Origin: Limanda limanda | Lineage: Eukaryota; Chordata; Actinopteri; Pleuronectiformes; Pleuronectidae | DNA length: 64,000 bases | Direction of reading: 5' to 3' | Assembly: GCF_963576545.1 (NCBI RefSeq) | Contig: NC_083648.1 | Coordinates: 24,401,042-24,465,041, forward strand | Part shown: positions 1 to 11,697 of the stretch, piece by piece | Position numbering within the stretch: position 1 is the first letter of the stretch | Layout: the number at the start of each line of letters is the position of its first letter | Notes under the pieces: model-generated | Told to the model about the DNA's origin: nothing | The model's database searches: none | The model's input: the letters and a program-made list of their open reading frames with translations, nothing else | Made by a program: the position numbers and the translations under genes

Positions 1-126
1 AAATTGTCACCAGCCGAACAACATTATGATATTGGGAATCGAGAGTTGTTGGCTGTCAAAATGGCTCTGGAGGAGTGGAGGCACTGGTTAGACGGGGCGG
101 AGCAGCGGTTTGTGGTTTGGACCTTC
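1..126 (+). mobile_element. Ty3/gypsy retrotransposon RNase H fragment
   Basis: Frame 1 reads [20 protein letters not shown] and continues to EEWRHWL, the conserved start of the Ty3/gypsy RNase H domain. In an intact element this domain sits behind the reverse transcriptase and degrades the RNA strand of the RNA:DNA hybrid. The similarity stops near base 126, where the expected 'TDHKNLEYI' continuation is replaced by unrelated sequence, and the frame closes at 222. The left part of the element lies outside the window. This is a truncated relic, not a gene. Confidence 0.8.
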
Positions 127-2164
127 TGTTATGAATCAATGCTCTCGGTCCCGTTCACTTCACTTAAATCTCTGTTTCCCACCAACACCAGTTTTACATC
201 TGTAGATCATTGTTATTTGTGAATAATCGTTTATTTTCGCCTCGTACACTTTTATTTTAATGTTTTGTTATTTTACATCTTCACATTTAGCTTCAGTAAA
301 GAAAAGCTCCACAGTCACTGGGCTACATTGAGGATGATGAATAAGAATATTACAGTATTATGTTGATTCTTAAGTACTGTGTGTGTACTTGTGGTGTTAT
401 ACATGTATTTGTATGTTTTTCTACCATCAACCTGCAGTTGAAAACTAGCATACATCATTAAATCTGACCCATTATATGATGGACTCCACTACACTTGTTA
501 ATTAATGTGCATTTTCCTTTGTAAATGCATAAATACGAACATGCAGCAGTTTGTGTGGGTGAAGCTGCTGAAGTGAAGTTAATCCAACCGCTGCAGCGAA
601 CAGACACCAAAGATGAACTTTGTATTTCATCAATTAAAGATAATATACACAAAATAAAAAGTAATTGTATGTTCGAAAGATGTTGAAGAGACAAAGGTGA
701 GAGTATCAGTAACTCACAGCATGGAACATGGTAAAGTTGTAATTTAAATTTTTTTTTGTTTTATCATCATTGGTAAGGATAAGGAAACTACAAGAAAGAA
801 ACCTTCCATCTCCCCATCTCACTGTAGTCATCAAGAGTTAATTCATATAAATATATAATGTTTTTTCAAAAGATTGCTTACCCTCCATTGTTAACTGCAG
901 GTCAGACATATGTTTAACTTTTATCAGTGATACTTGTGATTGTGTTTAATTAATCATACTATAACACTTGGCATGTTTGTAGATGAAACATGGAGAACGT
1001 CACTAATTCAGCATGTACTTTATAATTTGTTGAATTGTGTGTCGGCCATGATCTTCCCTTTAACGGCCTCAAGAATGGTGGCTAGTGGGTAATGTTAGCT
1101 AACAAGGCTAATTCTAGCGCGGCTAATGCTAGCAGATGCTTAGTTTGCTCTATAACCAAACGATGTGAGACCAGAATCATGACAATGGGTTAAAAGTGTG
1201 ATTCTGTGTGAAATGTACTCACAGTTAACTGAGACTCCACCACAGAGGGATGTTGTCATGACTGAATTTACCCTGAATGTAGATCTCCAGCTCCAGACCA
1301 GAGTTTGTGACAGCAGCATTTCTAAAGCCCCCCCAGGCCTGGCCCGGCCCGGCTCGGGACACATCAGTTCCATCACCTCCTCCAGCAGATAATCAACCTG
1401 TGATGTTGGAGAAAGACACAAGGTCACGTTGAAGCTTCCCTCGTTCCTTTTGAAACCAAACTCAGAGTTCTCCCATCTTTGTTTGCAGCTCATTCCCACG
1501 TGTGTATTCCGTGCTGCTGCGTTTGGGATGCAAAACATTTCTACTGTGAATCTGCGTCTGTGTTGGAACACGTTGATGAAACATTCAGTCAGTAGATCGA
1601 TGTGCAGTCACACAGTGGGGACGACCCCATGAGGACGGAGCGTCAGAAACAAGATGGCTGCCGACACTTTACTACTGAATGTGTGTGTGTGTGTCACAGC
1701 AGCAAGAGACGCTTCAACATGAAGCAGAACATGCACCACAACATATTTTATTATGTTGAGTCGATGCACCTTCAGCATTTAGGAGGAATTTAAATGTTGA
1801 AGCTGAACTAAACCTCTGTTGTTTTGTTTTTGAGGAATGAATGAAAACACTTTGACACACACGATCCTTTTGGCTTCATATTTACATTTCAACTTAAAAA
1901 AGGTCAAAACTCTGTTTCTGTTTCATAATTCACAATATTAAAATCACATCACTCGGCTGCTGTTGAATAAATACTTTTATATACAGAATCATTTTGGCTT
2001 CATCACATCAAAGTCGACAGGAGAAATAAAAATGAGTGAGAATTAAAAGGAGAAATAAACAAAGCGTTAGAATAACGAGTTTAACATTTAAATTCAGCAG
2101 ATTTCTCTTGAATAAATAAACATGATGAATAAAATCTTTATCTCTAACTGCTCTGATCCAGTGT
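127..2164. other. Intergenic DNA, no recognisable gene
   Basis: About 2 kb of AT-rich sequence. A 143-codon minus-strand open frame at 1140-1571 and short plus-strand frames over the same bases show no family motif I recognise. Bases 1080-1130 repeat gctaa/gctag words, which occur in several other CpG-richer blocks of this window. Nothing else can be supported. Confidence 0.5.
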
Positions 2165-2625
2165 CTAAGAGACTTTAACAGGTAACAGCTTCACTGGATG
2201 ATTCGGATCTCTAATGTTAAAGATTGGAAACATCTTCTAAGTGAAAGTGTGTATAAAGGTTCGAATGTGTTTGTTGTTTATCAGGATCAGAAAATGACAG
2301 TTCTCTTCTGTTCCAGTCCAGTTTCACTCTGATCCTCTGGATCTTCTGCACAGAGAGATCAGATAATCCTGACCATGATGCGTATTCACCTTCATCGAAC
2401 AATATTACCCATGATTCAGACTCCCTTCCTCTGGACAGACTCTTCTGTCACACCCAGTTCCCAGTGTGTACTGTCTCCAACCAGGACGTCCCAGCTGTGA
2501 GTCCCTGAGTTAAAACCCTCAGATCCAAGGACTAAGTTGTATTCATCAAACCTCTCTGGATTGTCAGGAAGCTTGTGTCTCTCTCCTCGTCTCAAACTGA
2601 TCAGATCTTCGTGGGTTTTAATTTG
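2165..2625 (-). pseudogene. PRY-SPRY (B30.2) exon of a TRIM-like gene, frameshifted
   Basis: Read on the minus strand from about 2625, the sequence gives a PRY motif ([20 protein letters not shown]), then the SPRY core ([25 protein letters not shown]), then [19 protein letters not shown], and ends with VKLLPVKVS and a stop at 2165-2167. This is the order of the C-terminal B30.2 exon of fish TRIM/finTRIM/A33-like E3 ligases, where the domain binds ligands. The frame breaks twice: near 2413-2427, just after SVQRKG, and near 2222-2234, before the last strand. No RING, B-box or coiled-coil exon is visible upstream (above 2625 on this strand). NLRC3-like or SNTX-like genes also carry this domain, so the parent family is uncertain. 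Best read as a decayed exon. Confidence 0.8.
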
Positions 2626-3050
2626 TTATTTGTTCTATTTTTTTTTTACAAAGGTATCTCTTTTCAATAATATTGCAGCGATCTTAGTCAGCTGGGGACT
2701 TAATAGGCTCTCGGCCAATCACGGGGAACCTGACAGAGCCAGCGTGCTAAATGCGGCCTGGTGATTGGCACAGCAGCGAGGGGCGGGTCCTCCTGTGTGT
2801 GTACAGGAGGCTTGGAGGGACAGGTCTCGGCTCGTCTCTTGCTGTGAGTGAACCGGTGCCCAGCTGGAGAGAGCTCCTGTGTTCTGCTGACTGTGCATTG
2901 CTGACTGAAAGATAACGTCTTCTGCCTCCGTTAATCCGTTCGCTACAATATGTTGGATTCATGTTAATGTGTATTTAAATACATTTAAATAAAATTGGTT
3001 GGGGAAAAAAAAACAAAAAATATAAATTAAAAATTGTCTAATCAACCAAA
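2626..3050. promoter_or_regulatory. GC-richer block with CCAAT and GC boxes; possible promoter or LTR end
   Basis: Around 2710-2780 there are two CCAAT-type motifs (gccaatcac, gattggc) followed by a GC box (ggggcggg). The block ends near 2945 in gttcgctacaa, which resembles a retroelement LTR terminus. No second LTR copy or target duplication is visible and no coding exon follows, so this is weak evidence for a regulatory or LTR-derived segment. Confidence 0.25.
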
Positions 3051-3121
3051 AATGTTGCGACCCCCCTGCAGTACCTCCGCGGACCCCACAGGGGTTGTGG
3101 ATCCCCTTTTGAAGACCTCTG
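3051..3121 (-). mobile_element. hAT terminal fragment
   Basis: Read on the minus strand, the block begins CAGAGGTCTTCAAAAGGGGA and runs into GC-rich 'ggggtccgcgg' sequence. This is the style of terminal repeat found on many vertebrate hAT elements (CAG-start, 'gaccactg'-like tip). The partner end and an 8-bp duplication are not visible, so only one terminus is called. Confidence 0.45.
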
Positions 3122-3165
3122 CGTTACTGCATTGGTTAACATTGCATGTTTCACGTCATGATAAA

Positions 3166-3234
3166 TCAGCCTCTTGTGGCGCCCTCTCTGCATTTTGCGC
3201 CCTAGGCAACAGCCTATGCCAGGAGCCGCCCCTG
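3166..3234 (-). mobile_element. Second hAT-like terminal fragment
   Basis: On the minus strand the sequence begins CAGGGGCGGCTCCTGGCATA and continues into 'cctagggcgc'. This is a common hAT-type non-autonomous element terminus in fish. It lies next to a different hAT end at 3121, so this is probably a short remnant beside or inside that element. No other end is found. Confidence 0.45.
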
Positions 3235-3576
3235 GTGGTGATAGACGTAGAACAGGAAGCAGGTCTTCAGGCAGAGTGAATGCAACCATATCTGAAGTGA
3301 CAGGCAGACGTGGTCCAGGCAGGAAAACAGGCAGGGAGGGGGGTTAGGCAGGTAAATCACCTGAGGCAGGCAGAGATATGGGAACTCAGCAGCTGAGAAT
3401 ACAAACGGACAGGTGAGCTACTTTATAATACTGCAATAGATGATTAGTGGAGATGAACTAGAGGTGTGCCATGGATGTACAGGAAGAAACCACGCCCACG
3501 CCCCAAACTGCCATACCGATCACACACATTCATCCCAAGCATGCTGCACCAATCCGAATTCATACAAATTTACATT

Positions 3577-3614
<38 letters not shown>

Positions 3615-4700
3615 AGGTGTCCACACTGGTGGCAGGTGCACGCTCATGAGGAAGAGGCAGCGTTGACATAACACGTTGACATAATGCAATTGTTTTTTCT
3701 ATTTCAAAGAGTATGTAGTTTTGACTAATTACCTTTAATAAGCAAATGTTGAACATTATATCAGTTAATTATTAGTTTCATGATTACCATCATCTTGATT
3801 TAATTTAGCTGTCATCATCCCTACCTGCAACTGCGTGACAAGCTGTTCTTGTGTTAGACCTGTATTTGCGTATAGTTTGAGGAGGTTATTCCTCAAAGGG
3901 AAGGCCTCGCCTGAAACCACTGCATAAAGAGCGAGTTGCTCTGTGTCTGGAAGGGATAGTCACCCTGTTGTTATTGGGTGCTGCCTAAGCCAGAGGTGTC
4001 AACAAATAAATGATGATGATAGAGCAGCGTACTGTAAAAATGTAGAGCACAGGTTCAGGAGGATTAAAAATGGAATAAAATATGATAAGAGTTGCAACAC
4101 CGATTGGAAGATGCTTTCTATCATGTAAGAACAAGCCATCCATAACACCACCACTTGTTTCTCTGCATCCCTCCCTCCTTCCCTCCCCATCTTATTCTCA
4201 CTTCCATCCTCTAATACTTAACCTATGACAAACATTTCTGACATTTTTTTCCAAACATGTCGATTGACTTAAATGTTATTGCGTTTGCTTATGATAGAGA
4301 CAGTGTTTCAGATTCCTTATTTCCCCATGAAATAAACATGTCAATCAACTGAAAATAGAATTTTTTCTTAGTTAAATTTGAATATGATATATTTATTAAT
4401 TATAGGCAGAAAATCATTTAAACATGTAGCCTATGGACATGGAGAAGGGCTCACATTCAAGTAGCTATCTCAGAGCATGGTAAATAGCCCTGTGGGTCTC
4501 TAAAACTAAAGTAGAGCATCTCCAACTCTGAAGAGGTGGATCAGGTTTTTGTATTATCTGTCACCTGGAGAAGAGAGAGGTGAATGCATTACTAACAGAG
4601 GATCCAAGATATTACTGACATCACTCTTTAATATTGTAGAAGAAAATTTTGATTTAGTGTGAAGACTTCAAAACATAAATAAATAAATTAAAATAAATAC
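3235..4700. repeat. Unassigned DNA with a (CA)n microsatellite at 3580-3612
   Basis: A perfect (CA)16 run lies at 3580-3612. Bases 3300-3420 are rich in 'aggcag' words of the kind seen in antisense fish LTR sequence, but no boundary can be set. The remaining ~1 kb shows no gene. Confidence 0.5.
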
Positions 4701-4750
4701 ATTTTATTTGTAAGGCACTCTTCATCCGAGAATCTCAGAGTGCTAAAACA
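4701..4750 (-). mobile_element. LINE/SINE 3' tail
   Basis: The plus strand reads atacattttatttgtaaggc. Its complement is the '…cttacaaataaaatgtat' tail typical of the 3' ends of teleost LINEs and the SINEs they mobilise. Only the tail is present, consistent with severe 5' truncation. Confidence 0.35.
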
Positions 4751-5821
4751 TGTTTTCATTACGATTATTTCAAGTTATTAGGCTCTAATACCAATGCCAT
4801 AATATTTAACATTGGCTTTTCTTCATAGGAATGAATACATTTACATATACGCATATACATAAATAAATTTAGTCTATAAGGACATCGCCCTTGCAGTCTG
4901 TCGCTGTGGTGCTATGTGAAGGATAAAACAAAGACCACCGATATGTATTTCATGGTTATGATGGCGCGGACGAGGAATGGGTGGAATTGACCCATAATTG
5001 GGGTAATTTCAATCTTTCACACATTATGTTAATTGTAAGTTTTCCTGATACAGTAATGAAATAATGTTCTTCATGTCTCGTGGAAAGCCTACGTTAAGAG
5101 TCCTCATGAAACTTGAGCAAAACAATAGCCTCAGTCTTCCCACCCCTGGGGAATGGGATACATCATAAAGAATAGTGATATGTAGTGTATGTATTTCTCA
5201 GTGTCTATGGGCTGTAGCTTAACTGTCACCACGAAGCTCAGTGTTATCATCAGCCGTTCCCCTGGTGGGAATGTTGTTTCTATAGCTGCTGTTTTCTCTG
5301 CCTATTAGAGGTGACACCAACTCCTCTGAATGACAAAATTGCTCCGGGAATAGACGGGGGAAACTAACAAATAAGGGGAGATGTCCCGTCTCGAGTTCAT
5401 GCTAGAACTTTGAATCTGCCCGCTGGGTTTTCTGTTTAGGCATCCATGAAAGGATTTTTTTCTTGCTATTTCATCAATGAACTGCAAATTACTTAACTCA
5501 ATATCACTATTCATATTTTAATACATGGCAAATTATTCAGCTACGGAGAAGCATGAGCAGATGTGAAGTACGGAGACATGCTGCCATGAATCCTTCTACT
5601 GTTCATTCTTCTAATAAAGTATTACTTTGAAGTATGCATGTCGCCATTTTCTGACTATTTTAATTCTTTATGACATCACTTATCACATGACAGCATATGA
5701 ATACAGATTATTTTCTGCTCATTTTAAACTTTCTATAATTTGTTCTTTGGACCTTATTTGCCTTGACCTTGATATATGACTATTTGGCTCTGAAAGTTTG
5801 TCATCTGGAGATACCCTAAAT
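4751..5821. other. Intergenic DNA, nothing recognised
   Basis: AT-rich sequence with no open frame of recognisable family, no RNA gene and no clear repeat boundary. Confidence 0.5.
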
Positions 5822-6165
5822 CAGTGGTTCTCAAACTTTTTCTGTCATGCCCCACTTTGGAGCTAGAATATTTTTCATGCCCCACCCGCTCCCCTGCCCC
5901 GACAAAATTAGGACAAAATGGGCCAAGTTTAATATGTGTATTTACATATAATACACATGAACATTAAATTCACATTACTTTTAGGAATTTCTGATGTGCA
6001 TATAAAAACCCTTTTTCAAACAACTTTTTGTGACATTTGCCACTTTTTTCAAAGAATAGTGCAATAACTTTGGTTAAATTCAACTTGATTGAAGTACTTT
6101 TGGTTACATCTATCACTACATTGGTCCATCGATCTGTACTTTTTCAAAAATAGAGAAAAAATGTA

Positions 6166-6390
6166 TTAAATTATAATCACTTTGTTACAACGATGATAAA
6201 GCTTAACCAAAAAGAACACATGCATGTGACTGGGGTGTAATGTTTCTAAGTGTCTTCTTAATTTGTTGGGTCTCATACTGTCAGTTGCCAGAGTTTTCAG
6301 ACCTAAAATACACACTTGTCTCTCCTCGTGTCCTCCTTCATTCACTGTGAACCCAAGAGCAAGACAGGCTTCATCGTACTTTCTTTTCAA
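6166..6390 (-). pseudogene. hAT transposase N-terminus, BED-type zinc finger relic
   Basis: The 74-codon frame begins MKRKYDEACLALGFTV and contains QVCILGLKTLA followed by NKLRRHLETLHPSH. The spacing matches the BED finger of ZBED5/SCAND3-like hAT transposases, which binds the element ends. The usual C-x2-C pair is reduced to one cysteine here (CILG), while the H-x4-H half survives. The frame ends soon after the finger. It cannot encode a transposase. Confidence 0.65.
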
Positions 6391-6530
6391 CTTGGTTTTT
6401 GAACACCGTCTCTTGTTTGACCGGCTGCTTCACAGGAACGAGCTCTGATCTCACTGTGTGTCTCTCTGAGCGAATGAGTGGGGCCTGTGTGTGCTGTCTG
6501 GGGGCACACACACACACGCATTCACCCGCA

Positions 6531-6582
6531 CAACACTGTACAGGGAGCCACTGCAGAGCTGCGAGTTGCCGACCCCTGGCTA
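6531..6582 (-). mobile_element. hAT terminal fragment ('ggggtcggcaac' family)
   Basis: The minus strand reads CCAGGGGTCGGCAACTCGCA and continues to 'gctccctgtacagtgtt'. Nearly the same sequence occurs on the plus strand at 14192-14250 inside a DIRS element. The two places therefore carry termini of the same hAT-type family in opposite orientation. Confidence 0.55.
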
Positions 6583-6745
6583 CGGCGAAAGAATGATTTA
6601 TTTACTGTTCCACCGTTAAAGAGATGCAGATGTCAAAACATTAGTTCCGCCTCACATTTCCCCTCCCAGTCGTGCGCCCCACCTGTAATGCCTCTGCGCC
6701 CCACCAAGTAACTGAAATCTGCAAATGTTGTTCAGTTATTTCATT

Positions 6746-6770
6746 CACACACACACACACACGCACACAC
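6746..6770. repeat. (CA)n microsatellite
   Basis: A short CA repeat with one CG interruption. Confidence 0.8.
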
Positions 6771-6899
6771 AAAATAAATTACCAAGAAATTATCTGGTTA
6801 TAATAATTATCATATTTCAAACTCATCTGTCAACACCTGCAATCACTTCGACTGGCCCACAAATCTCACAGACCCACTCCATATATTGTAACACATCCT

Positions 6900-7245
6900 A
6901 GGTCATAGGCCTGATCACCGAAGACAATGAGAAGGCTTACAGAGAGGAGGTCAGAGCCCTGACATCTTGGTGCTTGGACAACAACAATCTCAATGTCAGC
7001 AAAACGGTGATTTTGGACTACAGGAATAGACAATGAGTAGAACACGCCATAATTCCTCTAAACTCTCTACCTTACCATATTTTCAAAAATTTTTTTAGGT
7101 GTATCTTTTTTGAGATATTTTATTTAATTTTTTGCTTGTGTAATATTTTGGGCATTGTTAGAAAAAAGCCTGTGACGCAAGCATTTAATTGCCAGCGACG
7201 GCTTAATGTAGTTGTTGTGCACATGACAATAAAGTATTGAATTGT
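6900..7245 (+). mobile_element. LINE fragment: RT C-terminal piece plus 3' tail
   Basis: From about 6908 the plus frame reads GLITEDNEKAYREEVRALTS and then WCLDNNNLNVSKT. This parallels the '[17 protein letters not shown]' stretch after the catalytic FADD motif in the LINE at 59-62 kb. The frame then collapses, and the block ends in 'catgacaataaagtattgaattg', a LINE 3' tail. Everything between the RT piece and the tail has been shortened. This is a truncated, internally deleted jockey/CR1-superfamily LINE copy. Confidence 0.65.
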
Positions 7246-7300
7246 GAATCATCCCACATGATGCTACTCAGCCAATCATTTTGACTATGGTTAGTGTTTG

Positions 7301-7419
<119 letters not shown>

Positions 7420-7729
7420 GATTTTGAAAACCTTTATTTTCAAAAACTATTTACAAAACACTGTCCATGTTTCAATGGATATATACAGTGCGCTTCAGAA
7501 CAATACTAAAACATACCTAGAAAGTGATATTAAATATTAAAAACATCTATTATTATCCTACTCTACGTCTCACCAAACTTGTTGTGTATTGTTATGCTAT
7601 TAAGTTTGTTCCCTCTGGGCCTCCGTAATGCCCCACTGTTCATCTGCATTGCATGCTGGGTATTCTCTGTCCTGTGAAACCCCTAGTAAATGATGCACGT
7701 TGAATCATCACGGTCTCCTGTCTAAATCG

Positions 7730-8431
7730 TTAGCGGGCTATACAACAAAACTGTCTCAAAACATTCTGCAGTGTATTAAACAAGTAAACAGAGTCTTTTA
7801 CATTCATACAAAGCGTTGAAAACCGTCTCTGCTTCTCCACAAAAAGGGCAAATTCACTTGACTTTTGGGATGATGATGGATATAAAACTGTTAACCGTGA
7901 TGGCTCTGTATAAAATCCTCCACTGCAGGTCACCAGATCCAGTCTCCTCCTCCACACCGTGTCAGGCCTCACATCCAGCTTGCTTCTGCTCAGGGTTAAA
8001 ACACAACATTCATACATGACTCTTCCTTTGGCTGTGTACAGGTCCACTTGTTTCCAGTAATTTTTGTTTAAAAAAGGTCCTGAGAGCCCGTCCAGATTTG
8101 GATTAAAACCTAACTCCGGAAAGGGGTCGCTGTCATCAGGGGTTTCCGTTTCAGCAGAGTGTTCCCTCAGCATATTCACCTCCTCGTCTGCGAGTCTTTT
8201 AATCCATTCGTGTACCATGTGTTCTGCCTGTCGCCTGGACCTCTGCCCGATGAGGGACGCCACCGCTGGGATGTTGGTGAGTCCAGGACCTGCTGCATCG
8301 ACCATTGTCCTCATGGTCCCAGCTCCGGCGGTGCACAGCATGCTGGTGAGGCCTGGTGTGGAGCTGCTCTGGACATCCAGCCTGGCTCCGTTGATCAGCG
8401 GCTCTTCTTTATTCATCAACATCATCATCAT
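7730..8431 (-). pseudogene. Tx1-type ORF2 C-terminal remnant
   Basis: A 233-codon frame with MVDAAGPGLTNIPAVASLIG, then LDVRPDTVWRRRLDL, then VYLFNTLQNVLRQF near the end. These resemble the region C-terminal to the reverse transcriptase in Tx1-clade ORF2 proteins, including a degenerate version of the terminal 'CPFC…H…C' finger in which most cysteines are lost. No endonuclease or YADD-type motif is present, so an internal deletion has removed roughly the first two thirds of ORF2. The frame begins inside the sequence TAATG that ends ORF1. The assignment rests on remembered family pattern and is moderately secure. Confidence 0.5.
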
Positions 8432-8814
8432 TATTTTTTTTGCTGTCTGATTTTCTGAACAATCTTCCTTAGTCTGTAGATCTCCTGCTCAGTGAAACCT
8501 CCTCTGCCTTTACTGCTCATGTGCAGCCGGGCAGAGTTTGAAAACTGTTCTTTATCGGAGAAATATTCCTCAATTTTCAACACCTTCATATTTTTTGTTT
8601 TTTGGAGAAACACTCTCATCTTCGCAGCACTGTATTTTCTTGTGCTCTTCTGGCTTTCTGCCCCGAAGTCAGATGAATCAGTGTCAGCAGAGTCGGTCTC
8701 TGTGCTGGACTCTCCTTTCTTCGCTGTCCCTTTTTTAGCTTTTGAGCTTCCTCGTTTGCTCCTAGTCTTCCTTTTAAGACGAGGAACTTTAAGCACCTCT
8801 TCATCTTTCTCCAT
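8431..8814 (-). pseudogene. Tx1-type ORF1 C-terminal part
   Basis: The frame starts MEKDEEVLKVPRLKRKTRSK, is rich in Lys/Ser/Glu, and ends with GGFTEQEIYRLRKIVQKIRQ before TAA. A 'FTEQEVYRLKK' ending is characteristic of ORF1 proteins of fish Tx1-group LINEs, nucleic-acid-binding chaperones that coat the element RNA. The stop overlaps a following ATG (TAATG) at 8431. The upstream part of ORF1 is out of frame with this one and is separated by a C-rich imperfect repeat. Confidence 0.6.
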
Positions 8815-8837
8815 GTCAACATTGCTAACTTGGTCCT

Positions 8838-9060
8838 GTAGGACCCCCCCTGTCTCCTCCTGTTCCCCTTCATCTACCTGACCTGCCTGTTGGACCCCCC
8901 CTGTCCCCTCCTGTCCTTTTTTACTCTCCTGATCTTCCTTTGGGGACCTCTCCTGTCCCCTCCTTACTCACCTGATCTACCTGTTGGACTCCACTTGTCC
9001 CCTCCTGTCCCTCCTCACTCGCCTGTCCCTCCTGCTGGACCCCCCCCCCATGTCCCCTCC
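8838..9060 (-). repeat. Imperfect minisatellite inside ORF1
   Basis: Plus-strand 'cccctcctgtcc' and 'ttggaccccccctgtc' words recur irregularly across about 220 bp. On the coding strand they encode Gly/Glu/Gln-rich repeats between the zinc knuckle and the C-terminal ORF1 segment. The repeat expansion probably contributed to the frame loss. Confidence 0.6.
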
Positions 9061-9642
9061 TGTTGTTCCTGAGTGTCAGCTGTCTTACTTCTGTGAGGAC
9101 ACCCTTTTGCTTGGTGCCCTTCTTTTCCACAGCTAAAACACTTTGTATTGTTAGATGTTACAAAAATCACATAATCAAACTCATCCACTCTAATTTTGAC
9201 CACCAGGCTCAGGTCCTCAGTCCTGTTGTTAAGAAGCATAAACAGATGTCTTCTGTGGGACACTGCGTGTTTTAACAGAGGGGACTTACATCCCGAGGAC
9301 ACTTTTTTTACTTGAGACACTATCTTACCGTGTCTTGATAGTTCTCTTAACAATGTCTCATCTCTAATGAACGGCGGGACCTTAGAAAGAGTCACTTTTA
9401 CCGTGTGGCGAGAGGCAGAACAGACACGAACGTGTCGTTCACTTTAATCCCGTTCGCACCACCGTGTTCGCCTTCTCTACGCTGTCCAGGAAAATGACAA
9501 CCGCGCTGTTCATCCTCGCAGCGGACTTCACGCTGCTGTTGCCGACCACCCTCCCCACGGCCAGGCTGCACTCCTCCACGGAGCACGGGAACGCCGGGGC
9601 GATCTTAATTCCGTGCTTCCGGGTTAACTTGGCGAGGTCCAT
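9015..9642 (-). pseudogene. Tx1-type ORF1 N-terminal and CCHC part, frameshifted
   Basis: The first frame (9642-9439) starts MDLAKLTRKHGIKIAPAF, and a second (9395-9015) carries CFSCGKEGHQAKGCPHRSK, a C-x2-C-x4-H-x4-C zinc knuckle. The two frames are offset, with frame loss around 9400-9445. The knuckle binds nucleic acid in LINE ORF1 and in Gag proteins. The ORF1 layout (N-terminal domain, knuckle, charged linker, 'FTEQEIYRL' tail) fits the Tx1 clade. The start at 9642 is chosen because the leader upstream has no open frame. Confidence 0.65.
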
Positions 9643-9851
9643 TTAGCACGCCGGCCCGCGGCCGGCTGCAAATACTCACAAACACACACACCACCCAACA
9701 CCTCCTCCGTGTACACCGCAACACCACAAACACTATAAACGACAATTCACTATATAACTATAAACATAATTATCAAGAAGTAGAACAAAATCGCACAAAC
9801 ACCTCATTTACCGTCACCAGCTCTCAGATCACACACACTCCACCATTCTCC

Positions 9852-9875
9852 AGAGAGAGAGAGAGAGAGAGAGAG
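9852..9875. repeat. (AG)12 microsatellite flanking the LINE
   Basis: A short perfect AG run at the 5' boundary (minus strand) of the Tx1-type LINE. It has the same motif and phase type as the long AG tract at the other boundary. Confidence 0.9.
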
Positions 9876-10559
9876 CAGGGAGATGAGAGACAAGAGACAA
9901 ATGATGGAGGAAATAAACTAGTTTTCAAATGTCAAATAATTTCCATGCTTCATATTTTTCTTTGGATTGATTTATGAAAAGGTCCAAACTTCCCCTTTGG
10001 AACCAGTTAAAGCGTTTTGGTCCCGTTTACGTTGACTGAGCAACAATATAGATTGTTTCGTTCTGTTTGGTCTTCAGCTCCTTGTAACATACCTAATGTT
10101 TCTTAGACCTGTCATTTGTTCTGATGGATGAAAAATAAACAGTGTTTACAAAAATACAATGAAAAAGAGGGAAAGCTGTGTGGGGACTTTGAGATGGCTG
10201 TGCAAAAGACATGCCTTCACAGTTTGATGGATCTGGAAGAGTGGGCAAATAAAAAAGACTGAGAACAAAAACTGCGTCAACAAAGTCAGGGTTTACATGT
10301 GTAAACACTTTTGCAAACATGTTATTGTAAGTTTTTTATTTCCAGATTTAGTATATTTTTCACTAGACTTTCATAGCATACATTAAAAGTTCTGAAATGA
10401 CTCATCTTGGTTTCACTATTTTCACAGTACAAAATCCTACAATTTTAACAAATCTTTTTTATGGATACTATATATTTGGTATATGGTCCTTTCCTGCTCT
10501 GCCTGCAGCCTCTGTCTGCCAAGTTACACCAAGAATGGCTGCTCACACACACAGACACC
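9876..10559. other. Intergenic DNA, nothing recognised
   Basis: No coding, RNA or repeat signal that I can support. Confidence 0.5.
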
Positions 10560-11599
<1,040 letters not shown>

Positions 11600-11697
11600 A
11601 TTTATAAGATTATTTATGTCATGACCTTACTATGTAAAGCGAGATTATGTTTGTTATGACTTGGCGCTACACAAAAACGATTTTATTGAATTGAATG
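11600..11697 (+). mobile_element. LINE/SINE 3' tail
   Basis: The segment ends 'gcgctacacaaaaacgattttattgaattga', a decayed form of the teleost LINE tail 'gctatacaaataaaattgaattga'. Only the 3' end is present. Confidence 0.5.

Larger units (their letters stand above)
5822..6705 (-). mobile_element. Decayed hAT element with BED-finger remnant
   Basis: The block opens at 5822 with CAGTGGTTCTCAAACTTTTT, a hAT terminal inverted repeat, and carries an antisense transposase N-terminus (6166-6390). The right end near 6705 is GC-rich ('gcgccccacc') but lacks a clean matching terminus, and I see no 8-bp duplication. The catalytic and dimerisation regions are missing, so this is an internally deleted copy. 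Confidence 0.6.

Noticed and set aside
1140..1571. 143-codon minus-strand frame as a gene
   Set aside because: No recognisable motif, biased by a GC-rich patch, no splice or start context. Left as unassigned.
8492..8881. 129-codon plus-strand frame with hydrophobic stretches
   Set aside because: Antisense of the charged ORF1 of the Tx1-type LINE; hydrophobic runs arise from complementing Lys/Glu codons.
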